From NCBI RefSeq assembly GCF_013868135.1, contig NZ_JACEMU010000016.1, positions 186,001-250,000 of the forward strand: DNA of 64,000 nucleotides. Direction: 5' to 3'. Positions 29,161-38,127 of the stretch are shown in pieces. The notes under the pieces are model-generated. The model ran no database searches, was not told the origin of the DNA, and saw only the letters and a program-made list of their open reading frames with translations. Made by a program: the position numbers and the translations under genes. This DNA is from Paracoccus sp. S1E-3. GTDB lineage: Bacteria > Pseudomonadota > Alphaproteobacteria > Rhodobacterales > Rhodobacteraceae. Every line of letters begins with the position of its first letter. Positions within the stretch are counted from its first letter, which is position 1.

Positions 29161-29958
29161 CTAGCCCCGCAGGAAGCTGCGCAACACCTTTTCCAGCTTG
29201 GCCGCGCCGAGCGGCGCCATCTGCTTGGTGTGGTCGTGGCTGATCGATTCGTCGGACAGCCCCGCCCCCATATTGGTGATGACCGAAATCGCCGCGCAGC
29301 GCAGGCCCAGGAAGCGGCCAAGGATGATTTCCGGCACCGTCGACATGCCCACCGCATCCATGCCGAGCACGCGGGCGGTCCGGATTTCCGCCGGGGTTTC
29401 GAAACTGGGGCCGGAAAACCAGCCGTAAACCCCTTCGGGCAGGGCCACGCCCTCCGACTCGGCGGCCGCCCGCAGGCCGGCGCGCATCTCGGCGTCATGA
29501 GCGTCGGTCAGCGGCACGAAACGGGCATCCGTCTTCTCGCCGATCAGCGGGTTGGTGCCCGCGAAGGCGATATGATCGTTCAGCATCATCAGGCCGCCCG
29601 GCGCGAGGACGGTATTCACCGCCCCCGCCGCATTGGTCAGGATCAGCTTCCGGGTGCCAAGCGCGGCCAGCGTTTCCAGCGGCAGGCGCATCGCATCGGG
29701 GCGCCCGGATTCGTAATAATGCGACCGGCCGCCAAACACCGCGACGCGGCGCCCTTCCAGATTGCCGATCACCAGTTGCGGCACATGACCCGACACACCG
29801 GCATGCGGAAAGCCGGGCAGTTCGTCATAGGGAATGGCCACGCCCTCGACCGCCTGCGACAGATGGCCAAGGCCGGACCCGAGGATCAGCCCGTATTCCG
29901 GGGCCTCGGGTCCGGCGCGGTCCTGGATCAGGGCAGCGAGTTCAGCGCTCTTTGACAT
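29161..29958 (-). CDS. punA: Purine nucleoside phosphorylase (trimeric, PNP-I)
   Basis: PNP cleaves inosine, guanosine or xanthosine with phosphate to the free base and ribose-1-phosphate. The 265-residue protein has LILGSGLGHLSQ, the substrate-site GRSHYYESG, the loop LTNAAGAVN, YGWFSGPSFETPAEIRTAR and MGMSTVPEIILGR-like MDAVGMSTVPEI, followed by VITNMGAG. These are hallmarks of the trimeric mammalian-type class. Its start overlaps the end of the upstream ABC permease by 17 nt, so nucleosides brought in by that transporter would be phosphorolysed directly. Confidence 0.95.
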   Translation of the reverse strand: MSKSAELAALIQDRAGPEAPEYGLILGSGLGHLSQAVEGVAIPYDELPGFPHAGVSGHVPQLVIGNLEGRRVAVFGGRSHYYESGRPDAMRLPLETLAALGTRKLILTNAAGAVNTVLAPGGLMMLNDHIAFAGTNPLIGEKTDARFVPLTDAHDAEMRAGLRAAAESEGVALPEGVYGWFSGPSFETPAEIRTARVLGMDAVGMSTVPEIILGRFLGLRCAAISVITNMGAGLSDESISHDHTKQMAPLGAAKLEKVLRSFLRG

Positions 29959-30994
29959 AGGGTTCTCCGCCCGCGCGCGGCGGGATGGCGCGGCCGACGA
30001 AGCCCGCGAGGATGATGACGGTCAGGATATAGGGCAGCGCGTTCATGAACATCGACGGAATGGTGATCGGCCCCAGTTCCAGATTGGGATAGCGGTTGGC
30101 GATGGCCTCCAGCAGGCCGAACAGGAAGGTTGCACCCAGCGCGCCCCAGGGGCGCCATTTGGCGAAGATCAATGCCGCAAGCGCGATGAAGCCGCGCCCG
30201 GCGGTCATGTCCTTGACGAAGCCCGCCGACAGCCCGGTCGCCAGATAGGCCCCGGCCAGTCCGCACAACACGCCGCAGATGCCCACGGCGGCGTAACGCA
30301 GCCGCGTCACCGACACGCCCGCAGTATCGACCGCGGCCGGGTTTTCCCCCACCGCCCGCAGCCGAAGCCCGAAACGGGTGCGATTCAGCAGCCACCAGGT
30401 CGCGGGCACACACAGGAAGGCCACATAGACCAGGATCGAATGGTCCGAGATCAGTTCGGCATAGATCGGCCCGATCACCGGCACATCGCGCAGCGCATCG
30501 GCGAAGGGCAACCTGATCTCGGTGAAGCGCGGCATGGTCGTCAGCGTCACCGCCAGATCAGGCCCGACGATCCCCGACAGCCAGTCGCGGAACGGCGTCG
30601 TCAGCGCCTCCAGCTCGGCGCCGGGGTTGAGGGTGGGCGTCCGCCCCCCCAGCCCGAAGATCTTCTGCCCCAACAACACCGTCAGCCCGGCGGCCAGAAA
30701 GTTGATTGCCACCCCGGAGATCAACTGGTTGCCCCGGAAAGTGATCGAGGCCAGCCCATGCACCAGCGAGAGCATCAGCGATCCGATGATCCCCGCGCAC
30801 AGCCCCAGCCAGACATTGCCCGTCAGCGCCGCCACCGTGGCCGAGGTGAAGGCGGCCATCAGCATCTTGCCTTCCAGCCCGATGTCGAACACGCCCGCGC
30901 GTTCCGAATACAGCCCCGCCAGACAGGCCAGCAGCAGGGGCGTCATCAGCCGGACCGCGCTGTCGAGGATCTGCAGGATGGTGTTGAAATCCAT
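29942..30994 (-). CDS. Nucleoside-type ABC transporter permease (second)
   Basis: The 350-residue multi-span permease belongs to the BPD_transp_2 type found with BMP-family binding proteins (similar to NupQ/YufQ). Visible features are LYSERAGVFDIGLEGKMLMAAF near the N-terminus and the cytoplasmic loop RAVGENPAAVDTAGVSVTRLRY, the coupling-helix region of this class. It follows the first permease by 53 nt and overlaps the PNP gene. The substrate is inferred from PNP as purine nucleosides. Confidence 0.9.
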   Translation of the reverse strand: MDFNTILQILDSAVRLMTPLLLACLAGLYSERAGVFDIGLEGKMLMAAFTSATVAALTGNVWLGLCAGIIGSLMLSLVHGLASITFRGNQLISGVAINFLAAGLTVLLGQKIFGLGGRTPTLNPGAELEALTTPFRDWLSGIVGPDLAVTLTTMPRFTEIRLPFADALRDVPVIGPIYAELISDHSILVYVAFLCVPATWWLLNRTRFGLRLRAVGENPAAVDTAGVSVTRLRYAAVGICGVLCGLAGAYLATGLSAGFVKDMTAGRGFIALAALIFAKWRPWGALGATFLFGLLEAIANRYPNLELGPITIPSMFMNALPYILTVIILAGFVGRAIPPRAGGEPYVKER

Positions 30995-31047
30995 GGCTCA
31001 GCCCTCCGTGGCCGAAGGACGGGCGGCGTTCATGCGACAGGCCCTGC

Positions 31048-32145
31048 TCATGCCCGGTTCCTCAGCCGGCGGGCGGTGAAGAAACGTTCCAGCGGCATAC
31101 GGACCATGTTGTCCAACGCGCCGGTGAACAGGATCACCAGGGCCTGAATGACAATAATCAGCTCGCGCGGGATCGAAGTCCACAGCGCCAGCTCGCCCCC
31201 GCCCTGATAGAGGAAGCCGAACAGCAGCGCCGCCAGCAGCACCCCGACCGGGTGATTGCGGCCCATCAGCGCCACAGCGATGCCGATAAAGCCCGCGCCT
31301 TCGACACTGTTCAGCACCAGCCGCTCGGCCTCGCCCATGACATTGTTGATGGCCATCAAACCGGCGAGGCCGCCCGAGATCAGCATGGTGATGACGGTGA
31401 TCCTGACCGGCGAGATGCCGGCATAACGCGCGGCGGTTTCGGATTTGCCGAAGGCGCGGATCTCATATCCCAGCCTTGTGCGCCAGATCAGCAGCCAGAC
31501 CGCCACGCAGGCCAGAAGCGCGATCAGGAAGGTGACGTTGGCCGGGGTATGGGTGCCCCATTCGATGCCGAAACGGGCGAAGATGTCGCTGATCTTCGGC
31601 AGATGGGTCGAGGGCGGAAAATTGGCCGAGGCCGGATCCATGCTGCCCACCGGACGCAGCCATCTCACCAGCGCCCAGTTCAGCAGGGCGGCGGCGATGA
31701 AGTTGAACATGATCGTGGTAATCACGATATGGCTGCCGCGCTTGGCCTGAAGAATGGCCGGGATATAGGCCCAGGCCGCACCAAAGGCGGCCGCGCCGAG
31801 CATCGCGCCCAGCAGCGCCAGCGTCCAGTGCGGCCAGGGAATAAACAGACAGACCAGGGCCACGCCAAGTCCACCCAGCCCCGCCTGCCCCTCGCCGCCG
31901 ATATTGAACAGGGCCGCGTGATAGGCCACTGCCACCGCGAGCCCGGTGAAGATGAAATTGGTGGTGTAATACAGCGTGAAGCCCCAGCCATAGCTGGACC
32001 CGAGCGCGCCGGTCACCATGGTCTTCAGTGCCTCCCACGGGCTTTCCCCGATGGCGAGGATCACCAGCGCGGAAATCGCCGCCGCCAGCAGAAGCGAGAT
32101 CACCGGCGTCAGGATCACATCCACCCATTTCGGCATCTTGTCCAT
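31048..32145 (-). CDS. Nucleoside-type ABC transporter permease (first)
   Basis: The 365-residue permease, similar to NupP/YufP, has about 9-10 membrane segments, FNIGGEGQAGLGGLGVALV as the conserved N-terminal loop, and the coupling region IRAFGKSETAARYAGISPVR. It partners the second permease to form the channel. The ATG overlaps the ATPase stop by 1 nt (TAATG), indicating translational coupling. Confidence 0.9.
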   Translation of the reverse strand: MDKMPKWVDVILTPVISLLLAAAISALVILAIGESPWEALKTMVTGALGSSYGWGFTLYYTTNFIFTGLAVAVAYHAALFNIGGEGQAGLGGLGVALVCLFIPWPHWTLALLGAMLGAAAFGAAWAYIPAILQAKRGSHIVITTIMFNFIAAALLNWALVRWLRPVGSMDPASANFPPSTHLPKISDIFARFGIEWGTHTPANVTFLIALLACVAVWLLIWRTRLGYEIRAFGKSETAARYAGISPVRITVITMLISGGLAGLMAINNVMGEAERLVLNSVEGAGFIGIAVALMGRNHPVGVLLAALLFGFLYQGGGELALWTSIPRELIIVIQALVILFTGALDNMVRMPLERFFTARRLRNRA

Positions 32146-33818
32146 TACGCCTGCCCTTCGGGTTTTGCGGTCGGCTCGTCCGGGTGATCGGCCGGGTGCC
32201 GATGCGCCGGGGTGATCCCGTCGCGGCCAGAGGCGTCCCTGTCGGTGACACCCGCCATAAGCAGCCCCAACTCGCCCGCCGTGGTGGTTTCGGGGTCGCG
32301 TTCCCCCATGATCATGCCGTCGAACATCACCAGCACGCGGTCCGAAAGCGACATGATCTCATCCAACTCGACGCTGACCAGCAGCACCGCCTTGCCGGCG
32401 TCGCGCAACTCGACGATACGCTTGTGGATGAATTCGATGGCGCCGATATCGACGCCGCGCGTAGGCTGGCCGATCAGCAGCAGGTCGGGATTGCGTTCGA
32501 CCTCGCGGGCCACGACGATCTTCTGCTGGTTTCCGCCGGAAAAATTCCGCGCCGCCAGCTCCGGGTTGGGTGGGCGCACGTCGAAGCGCTGGAATTTGCC
32601 TTCCGCATCGGCGCGGATCGCCGCGCAGTCCATGAAGATCCCGTTCGAATATTCCGGCGCGTTGTGATAGCCGAATGATACGTTTTCCCAGGCCGGGAAA
32701 TCCATGATCAGCCCCTCGTCCTGCCGGTCTTCGGGAACGTGGCCGATGCCGCGTTCGCGCCGCTCCGCCGCGTCCGAGCCGCGCCCGTTCAGCGCCAGCG
32801 GCTGGCCGTTCATCATCACCTCGCCGCTGATCTTCGCGCCCTTTTCCGGGAAGCCGCCGAGGATTTCCAGCAACTGCGTCTGGCCGTTGCCGCTGACGCC
32901 CGCGATGCCGACGATCTCGCCCGCGCGGATGTCGAAGGAAATGCCGCGGAGACGCTCGACCTTGTCGATATCGATCATGCGCAGGTCGCGCACCTCCAGG
33001 ATGGGCTTGCCGGGCTGGGCGGGGGTCTTGTCGACCTCCAGCAGAACCTTGCGGCCGACCATCAGCTCGGCCAGTTCCTCGGGTGTGGTTTCCGCGGTCC
33101 TGACCGAAGCCACCATCTCGCCGCGCCGCATGACGCTGACATTGTCGGTGATCTCCATGATCTCGCGCAGCTTGTGGGTAATCAGGATGATGGTCTTGCC
33201 CTCATCGCGCAAGCCATTGAGGATACGGAACAAGTGATCCGCCTCGGCGGGGGTCAGCACGCCGGTCGGCTCATCCAGAATCAGGATGTCGGCCTGCCGA
33301 TACAGCGCCTTCAGAATCTCGACCCGCTGCTGGTGGCCGACCGAGAGTTCCTCGATCGCCTCATCGGGATCGACCTGCAATTCGTATTCCTCGGCCAGTT
33401 CGCGCAGGCGCTTCCGCGCGCGCGCCAAAGACGGGCGCAGCAGTGGGCCATCCTCGGCCCCGAGGATGATGTTTTCCAGCACGGTGAAGTTCCGCACCAG
33501 CTTGAAATGCTGAAAGACCATGCCGATGCCCGCGCGGATCGCCGTCATGGAATCGGTGATCTGGATGGGCTTGCCGTCGATCAGGATCTCACCGCTGTCC
33601 GGCTTGTAGAAGCCGTAAAGGATCGACATCAGCGTCGATTTCCCGGCCCCGTTCTCGCCGATAATGCCGTGAATCGTGCCCTTCTGGACGGTCAGATCAA
33701 TGTTCCTGTTGGCCTGAACCGGGCCGAACGCCTTGGAAATCCCGCGCAGTTCAATGGCCGGCGGGATGGATTGGGGGGCCGAATCCGGCCCCCCAGCTTT
33801 GGTCACGGTGTCGTTCAT
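32145..33818 (-). CDS. Nucleoside-type ABC transporter double ATP-binding protein
   Basis: The 557-residue protein has two fused ABC domains like sugar and nucleoside importers of the MglA/NupO class. The first has GENGAGKSTLMSIL, signature LSVGHQQRVEIL and ILDEPTGVL; the second has GVSGNGQTQLLEIL and NFSGGNQQKIVVAREVE with LLIGQPTRGVD. The second Walker A is degenerate as usual for the class. The start is the ATG at 33818, which overlaps the BMP stop by 1 nt; a TTG one codon earlier is less likely. Confidence 0.92.
   Translation of the reverse strand: MNDTVTKAGGPDSAPQSIPPAIELRGISKAFGPVQANRNIDLTVQKGTIHGIIGENGAGKSTLMSILYGFYKPDSGEILIDGKPIQITDSMTAIRAGIGMVFQHFKLVRNFTVLENIILGAEDGPLLRPSLARARKRLRELAEEYELQVDPDEAIEELSVGHQQRVEILKALYRQADILILDEPTGVLTPAEADHLFRILNGLRDEGKTIILITHKLREIMEITDNVSVMRRGEMVASVRTAETTPEELAELMVGRKVLLEVDKTPAQPGKPILEVRDLRMIDIDKVERLRGISFDIRAGEIVGIAGVSGNGQTQLLEILGGFPEKGAKISGEVMMNGQPLALNGRGSDAAERRERGIGHVPEDRQDEGLIMDFPAWENVSFGYHNAPEYSNGIFMDCAAIRADAEGKFQRFDVRPPNPELAARNFSGGNQQKIVVAREVERNPDLLLIGQPTRGVDIGAIEFIHKRIVELRDAGKAVLLVSVELDEIMSLSDRVLVMFDGMIMGERDPETTTAGELGLLMAGVTDRDASGRDGITPAHRHPADHPDEPTAKPEGQA
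33773..33794 (-). promoter_or_regulatory. GC hairpin just after the BMP gene, inside the ATPase start
   Basis: GGGGGGCCG (33773-33781) and CGGCCCCCC (33786-33794) form a perfect 9-bp stem with a 4-nt loop, 24-46 nt into the ATPase coding sequence. It would slow exonuclease attack on the upstream bmp mRNA or ribosome entry into the ATPase, favouring the binding protein. Confidence 0.55.
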
Positions 33819-34807
33819 CAATCGACCGGACAGGTGTTATCGGTCATGTAGTCATGCACGACGATCTCGCCCGAGGCGATCTTGGTACGGGCGTCCTCGA
33901 CCACGGCGGTCATCTCCGGCGTGACCAGCGGCTTGTTGTTGTCGTCCATGGCCACGACCACCCCGTCCGACTTCACGTCCCAGACCTTCACGCCCGGCTC
34001 GACCGCTTCACCCGCCTTGAAGGCATCATAGACCGCATTGTCGACGCGCTTCACGACCGAGGTCAGCACTTTGCCCGGATGCAGGTGGTTCTGGTTGGAA
34101 TCGACGCCGATCGACAGGATGCCTTCGTCGGCGGCGGCCTGCAGGACACCGATCCCGGTGCCGCCTGCGGCGGCGTAAATCACATCTGCGCCCTGCGATT
34201 TCTGGGCCTTGGCCAGTTCGCCACCCTTCACCGGGTCGTTCCACGCCGCGGGCGTTGTGCCGGTATAATTGACCAGAACCTTGCCGTCGGGCTTGGCGGC
34301 CAGGAAACCCTGGCGGAAGCCGCATTCGAATTTGTGGATCAACGGCACATCCATGCCACCGATGAAGCCGACCGTCCCGGTTTTCGAGGCGTTCGCCGCC
34401 ATGATCCCCGCAAGATACGACCCTTCGCCTTCGTTGAAGACATTCGACTGCACGTTCGGCTGTTCCACCACGGTGTCGATGATGACGAATTTCGTGTCAG
34501 GATAATCGCCCGCGATCTTGTTCAGCACCTCGCCAAAGGCGAAGCCGGTCATCACGATCGGGTTCACACCGGTTTCGGCCAGCCGGCGCAGGGCCTGTTC
34601 GCGCTGCGCTTCGGACTGCATTTCCAGTTCCTTGTAGGTGCCTCCGGTCTCGGCCTTCCAACGTTCGGCCCCGGCATAGGCGGCTTCGTTGAAGGATTTG
34701 TCGAACTTGCCGCCCAGATCGAAGATCAGCGCGGGTTCAGCTGCAGCAACGCCCGCCATCAGGCCGAGCGTCGCGGCCGATGCGAGAAGGGTTTTCGTCA
34801 GGGTCAT
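33818..34807 (-). CDS. BMP-family ABC transporter substrate-binding protein
   Basis: The 329-residue periplasmic protein has a signal peptide (1-22, GVAAA) and the BMP (Med/PnrA-like) fold: PALIFDLGGKFDKSFNEAAY, GVNPIVMTGFAFGEVLNKIA, GFIGGMDVPLIHKFECGF and YAAAGGTGIGVLQAA. PnrA/BMP proteins bind purine nucleosides, and the operon ends with PNP, so nucleoside uptake is the best inference. It is the first gene of the bmp-ATPase-permease-permease-PNP operon. A longer in-frame start at 34885 lacks a signal peptide and was not used. Confidence 0.92.
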   Translation of the reverse strand: MTLTKTLLASAATLGLMAGVAAAEPALIFDLGGKFDKSFNEAAYAGAERWKAETGGTYKELEMQSEAQREQALRRLAETGVNPIVMTGFAFGEVLNKIAGDYPDTKFVIIDTVVEQPNVQSNVFNEGEGSYLAGIMAANASKTGTVGFIGGMDVPLIHKFECGFRQGFLAAKPDGKVLVNYTGTTPAAWNDPVKGGELAKAQKSQGADVIYAAAGGTGIGVLQAAADEGILSIGVDSNQNHLHPGKVLTSVVKRVDNAVYDAFKAGEAVEPGVKVWDVKSDGVVVAMDDNNKPLVTPEMTAVVEDARTKIASGEIVVHDYMTDNTCPVD

Positions 34808-34996
34808 GGCAACCTCTTGTTTCGAGCGGGCGATTCTGCCCGAGGATGGCATCGAGTTTAGGGCGGAAGGCGGGCCTTGGGTCAAGGCGATTTCTTGGCG
34901 CTGACGAAAGGTCAGCCGAACGGGACCGGAATTGCAGGGCTCTGGCGCGAGCGCCGGTTAACGGATTTTTCACCGCCGTCATGCAAGCCTTTGCGA

Positions 34997-35764
34997 ATGG
35001 ACACGAATCGCGCCTTTCACGAAGCACCTCTGCCGCTGTTCGCCGCCGATAGCGACGAGGCGGTGCCGATCCCGCGGCCAGGGGCGAAAACGCCCTCCTA
35101 TCTGGCCGATCATCGCGCCCGCCTGCGCGAACGCTTCATGGCCGGCGGCGCGGTCCCGATGCCGGATTACGAGATGCTGGAGCTGGTGCTGTTCCGCGCC
35201 ATTCCCCGGCAGGACGTAAAGCCACTGGCCCGGCGGCTGATCGAAACCTTCGGTGATTTCGCCCGCGTCCTTGCCGCGCCCGAAGCCCGGCTGACCAGCA
35301 TCGACGGTGTCGGCCCCACCGTGGTGACGGAGTTGAAGATCGTCGCCGCTGCCGCCCAACGCATGGCACGCGGCCGGGTGCTGCGCAGGCCGGTCCTGTC
35401 GGGCTGGGACGCGTTGCTGGACTATTGCCACACCGCCATGGGCCATGCCGGAACCGAGGAGTTCCGCGTCCTTTTCCTTGACCGCAAGAATGTGCTGATC
35501 GCGGACGAGGCGCAGGGGCGCGGCACCGTGGACCACGTCCCCGTCTATCCGCGCGAGATCCTGCGCCGGGCGCTGGAACTTGGCGCGTCGGCGCTGATCC
35601 TGGTGCACAATCACCCCTCCGGCGACCCGACCCCGTCGCAGGCCGACATCGCCATGACCGACCGCATCCGCGTGGGCGCGGAGGTCATGGGGATCGCCAT
35701 TCACGACCATCTGGTGATCGGTACCGGGCGCGAGGTCAGCTTTCGTCGCGAAGGATTGTTATAG
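34997..35764 (+). CDS. radC: RadC-family JAB/MPN-domain protein
   Basis: The 255-residue protein has a helix-hairpin-helix-like N-terminal part (RLTSIDGVGPTVVTELKI, about 98-115) and a C-terminal JAMM metal site, HNHPSGDPTPSQAD, with His204, His206 and Asp217. Despite its name, a DNA repair role for RadC is not established; related proteins are metallopeptidase-like and often linked to mobile DNA. Start MDTNRAFHE at 34997 is the first with normal codon use; a longer open frame to 34877 crosses the promoter of the divergent bmp gene. Confidence 0.88.
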   Translation: MDTNRAFHEAPLPLFAADSDEAVPIPRPGAKTPSYLADHRARLRERFMAGGAVPMPDYEMLELVLFRAIPRQDVKPLARRLIETFGDFARVLAAPEARLTSIDGVGPTVVTELKIVAAAAQRMARGRVLRRPVLSGWDALLDYCHTAMGHAGTEEFRVLFLDRKNVLIADEAQGRGTVDHVPVYPREILRRALELGASALILVHNHPSGDPTPSQADIAMTDRIRVGAEVMGIAIHDHLVIGTGREVSFRREGLL

Positions 35765-35925
35765 GCAGGCGCTCCGGCTCGGAACACCGAGGCCGGGGCG
35801 ACGCGCCCCAACCGCCCACGAGTCGAAAGGTCAGAACACACGGCAAGGGGCAGTCGTGAACCGTCGCTACTTGTCTCTGGTTGCAAGGAGCGGCAATCTT
35901 CGCTTGATCGAGTGAAGGAACGACC

Positions 35926-36192
35926 ATGCGACCCATTCTGGCCCTGACCGTGCTGATCGCACCCATCGCCCTGACGGCGTGCGGTGGCGGCGGCGGCTCA
36001 ACGACGACACGCAGCAGCGCCGCACCCTCGGCGGCGCAGATGGCCGTCGATCCTGCTGCCCTTTACTGTCAGGGCAGCGGCGGCACCGTCCTTCCCCGAA
36101 CCGCTGGCGGCAGGCGCGCCGATCTGTGCCGGATGCCGGACGGTCGAACCGTGCGTGCGGCCGATCTACTCAACAGCCATAACGATCTGTAA
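35926..36192 (+). CDS. Small DUF333-type lipoprotein
   Basis: The 88-residue protein starts with a lipoprotein signal (MRPILALTVLIAPIALTAC, Cys19), a glycine-rich linker and a DUF333-like domain: VDPAALYCQGSGG, VLPRTAGGRRADLCRMPDGR. DUF333 proteins are small envelope proteins without a known role, sometimes named putative hemolysins. A GAAGGAA ribosome-binding site lies before the ATG. It stands alone between radC and hflX. Confidence 0.72.
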   Translation: MRPILALTVLIAPIALTACGGGGGSTTTRSSAAPSAAQMAVDPAALYCQGSGGTVLPRTAGGRRADLCRMPDGRTVRAADLLNSHNDL

Positions 36193-36501
36193 GGTCAGCC
36201 AGCACGCTGTGGGCCTGCAGCAGGGATCGGGCGCATCAGACACATAGCCGGCGCAGCCCCGGCATTCGGCGACGTCCGAACACGGCACGATCTGTGAGCC
36301 TGATGCGTGGTCACGCTGAGGCAATGTGCAGTCGAGGCGGCCCTTGCAGCGGCGGAACCTGAGGCATCGGCGTTCTGTCGGCCTGCGCCGAGGCCCGCGC
36401 CGAGGACGGTGCGAAGGATCACGCCGAATATACTTTCAGATGTCACGCCTGCGGCGCCGGCCGCGCGCGCTTCCGTATTCAACGCCATTGGCGGCGTCGG
36501 A
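36193..36501. other. Gene-poor gap between DUF333 lipoprotein and hflX
   Basis: This roughly 300-bp convergent gap holds one 97-codon minus-strand frame (36195-36488) that resembles nothing I know and has no clear ribosome-binding site. No terminator with a T run stands out. Confidence 0.4.
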
Positions 36502-37800
36502 TCAGAGCGCCTCGAAAGACGCGCGCTGGCGTTCGGTCCACAGGACGCGGACGGTCAGGCCTTCGTCGCCGGGCTGCTCGGACTGGACCACGCCGGCCTG
36601 ATGCAGCCAGGCGCGGCGGCGGCCGTCGCTGAAATCGAGACGCAATTCGGCCGGCTCCTTGGGCTCGGACAGGGCATTTTCCAGCGCCGAATCAATGGCC
36701 TTGGTCAAATCGTCCAGCCCTTCGCCGGTCAGCGCGCTGATCGCCTGCACGCCATCGGTGCGCTTGTCGGTGTTGCGCAGCGCCTGCTGCGTCGCCGGAG
36801 ACAGCGCGTCGATCTTGTTCCACACCTCGATCAGGGCGACGTTTTCATCAACGCCAAGCGACTCCAGAATTTCGGCCACGTCGGCGGCCTGTTCCTCGGT
36901 CTCGGGGTGGCTGATGTCGCGCACATGCAGGATCAGGTCGGCTTCCAGCACCTCCTCCAGCGTGGCGCGGAAGGCGGCGACCAGTTCGTGCGGCAGATCG
37001 CTGATGAACCCCACGGTGTCGGACAGGATGATCTGGCGCCCGCCGGGCAGCCGGATCGCCCGCATCGTTGGATCGAGCGTGGCAAACAGCATATCCTTGG
37101 CCATCACCTCGGCCCCGGTCATGCGATTGAAAAGCGTTGATTTTCCCGCGTTGGTATAGCCCACCAGCGCGACAATCGGATAAGGCACCTTGGCGCGCGC
37201 GGCGCGATGCAGGGTGCGGGTTTTCACCACCCGGTCCAACTGCCGGCGCAGCCGGGTCATCTGTTCGTCGATGGCGCGGCGGTCAGCCTCGATCTGGGTT
37301 TCGCCGGGACCGCCGACGAAGCCGAGCCCCCCGCGCTGCCGTTCAAGGTGCGTCCAGGCGCGAACCAGACGAGTGCGCTGATAGCTGAGCGCCGCCAGTT
37401 CCACCTGCAACACGCCTTCCCGCGTACGCGCGCGATCGGCGAAGATTTCCAGAATCAGACCCGTCCGGTCCAGGATCTTCACATCCCAGGCCTTTTCAAG
37501 GTTGCGTTGCTGGACCGGCGTCACCGGCCCGTCGATCAGCACCAGTTCGGCCTCGACCTCCGCAAGCGCGGTGCCGATTTCTTCCAGCTTCCCCTTGGTG
37601 AACAGCTTGCCCGGTTCAGCCTTGCGCAGGCGGACGACCTGCGCCCCCACGACCTCCACCCCCGGCAGGGCATGGGCCAGGGCGACCGCCTCGTCCAACG
37701 CATTTTCAGGCAGGCGGCGATTGGCGCCGCTGCCGTCGATATCGGGGTGGATCACATAGGCGCGGGTAGGTGCGCGTTCGGTGACGTGGGGTTCAGCCAA
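36502..37800 (-). CDS. hflX: GTPase HflX
   Basis: HflX is a ribosome-associated GTPase that splits stalled 70S ribosomes under stress. The 432-residue protein has the N-terminal HflX domain (RAYVIHPDIDGS, LVLIDGPVTPVQQRNLEKAW), the linker GLGFVGGPGETQIEADRR, and the G domain with GYTNAGKST, DTVGFISDLP and NKID. The only usable start is TTG at 37800, directly after the hfq TGA; no ATG or GTG precedes the conserved region. GAAGG within the hfq end may serve as its ribosome-binding site. hfq and hflX therefore share one frame separated by one stop codon. Confidence 0.93.
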   Translation of the reverse strand: MAEPHVTERAPTRAYVIHPDIDGSGANRRLPENALDEAVALAHALPGVEVVGAQVVRLRKAEPGKLFTKGKLEEIGTALAEVEAELVLIDGPVTPVQQRNLEKAWDVKILDRTGLILEIFADRARTREGVLQVELAALSYQRTRLVRAWTHLERQRGGLGFVGGPGETQIEADRRAIDEQMTRLRRQLDRVVKTRTLHRAARAKVPYPIVALVGYTNAGKSTLFNRMTGAEVMAKDMLFATLDPTMRAIRLPGGRQIILSDTVGFISDLPHELVAAFRATLEEVLEADLILHVRDISHPETEEQAADVAEILESLGVDENVALIEVWNKIDALSPATQQALRNTDKRTDGVQAISALTGEGLDDLTKAIDSALENALSEPKEPAELRLDFSDGRRRAWLHQAGVVQSEQPGDEGLTVRVLWTERQRASFEAL

Positions 37801-38034
37801 TCACTCTTCGCCTTCATACAGGCTGATCGGCGCGCCCGGCATGATGGTCGAGATCGCGTGTTTATAGACCAGCTGCGACTGGCCGTCGCGGCGGAGAAGC
37901 ACGCAGAAATTGTCGAACCAGGTGATCACGCCCTGCAGCTTGACGCCATTGATCAGGAAAATTGTCACCGGAACCTTGGCCTTGCGGACATGGTTCAGGA
38001 AGGCGTCCTGAAGATTTTGTTTGTCGCTGGCCAT
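37801..38034 (-). CDS. hfq: RNA chaperone Hfq
   Basis: Hfq binds small RNAs and mRNAs and promotes their pairing. The 77-residue protein has both Sm motifs: [20 protein letters not shown] and [20 protein letters not shown], then the YKHAIST loop that contacts U-rich RNA. The C-terminal tail is very short, typical of alphaproteobacterial Hfq. I chose MASDKQ; an in-frame ATG 10 codons earlier (MVNNQN) is less usual. It is followed immediately by hflX in the same frame. Confidence 0.97.
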   Translation of the reverse strand: MASDKQNLQDAFLNHVRKAKVPVTIFLINGVKLQGVITWFDNFCVLLRRDGQSQLVYKHAISTIMPGAPISLYEGEE

Positions 38035-38127
38035 AGGTTTGTCCCTGTTCTGATTGTTGACCAAATCTAGGATGCGAATCAGACAGTGACAAGCGGCCCT
38101 GAAGGGGCGGCGCCCGCCTGTGGCGAA

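Noticed and set aside
36195..36488. 97-codon minus-strand frame after hflX
   Set aside because: No ribosome-binding site, domain or signal peptide; could be real but I cannot support it.
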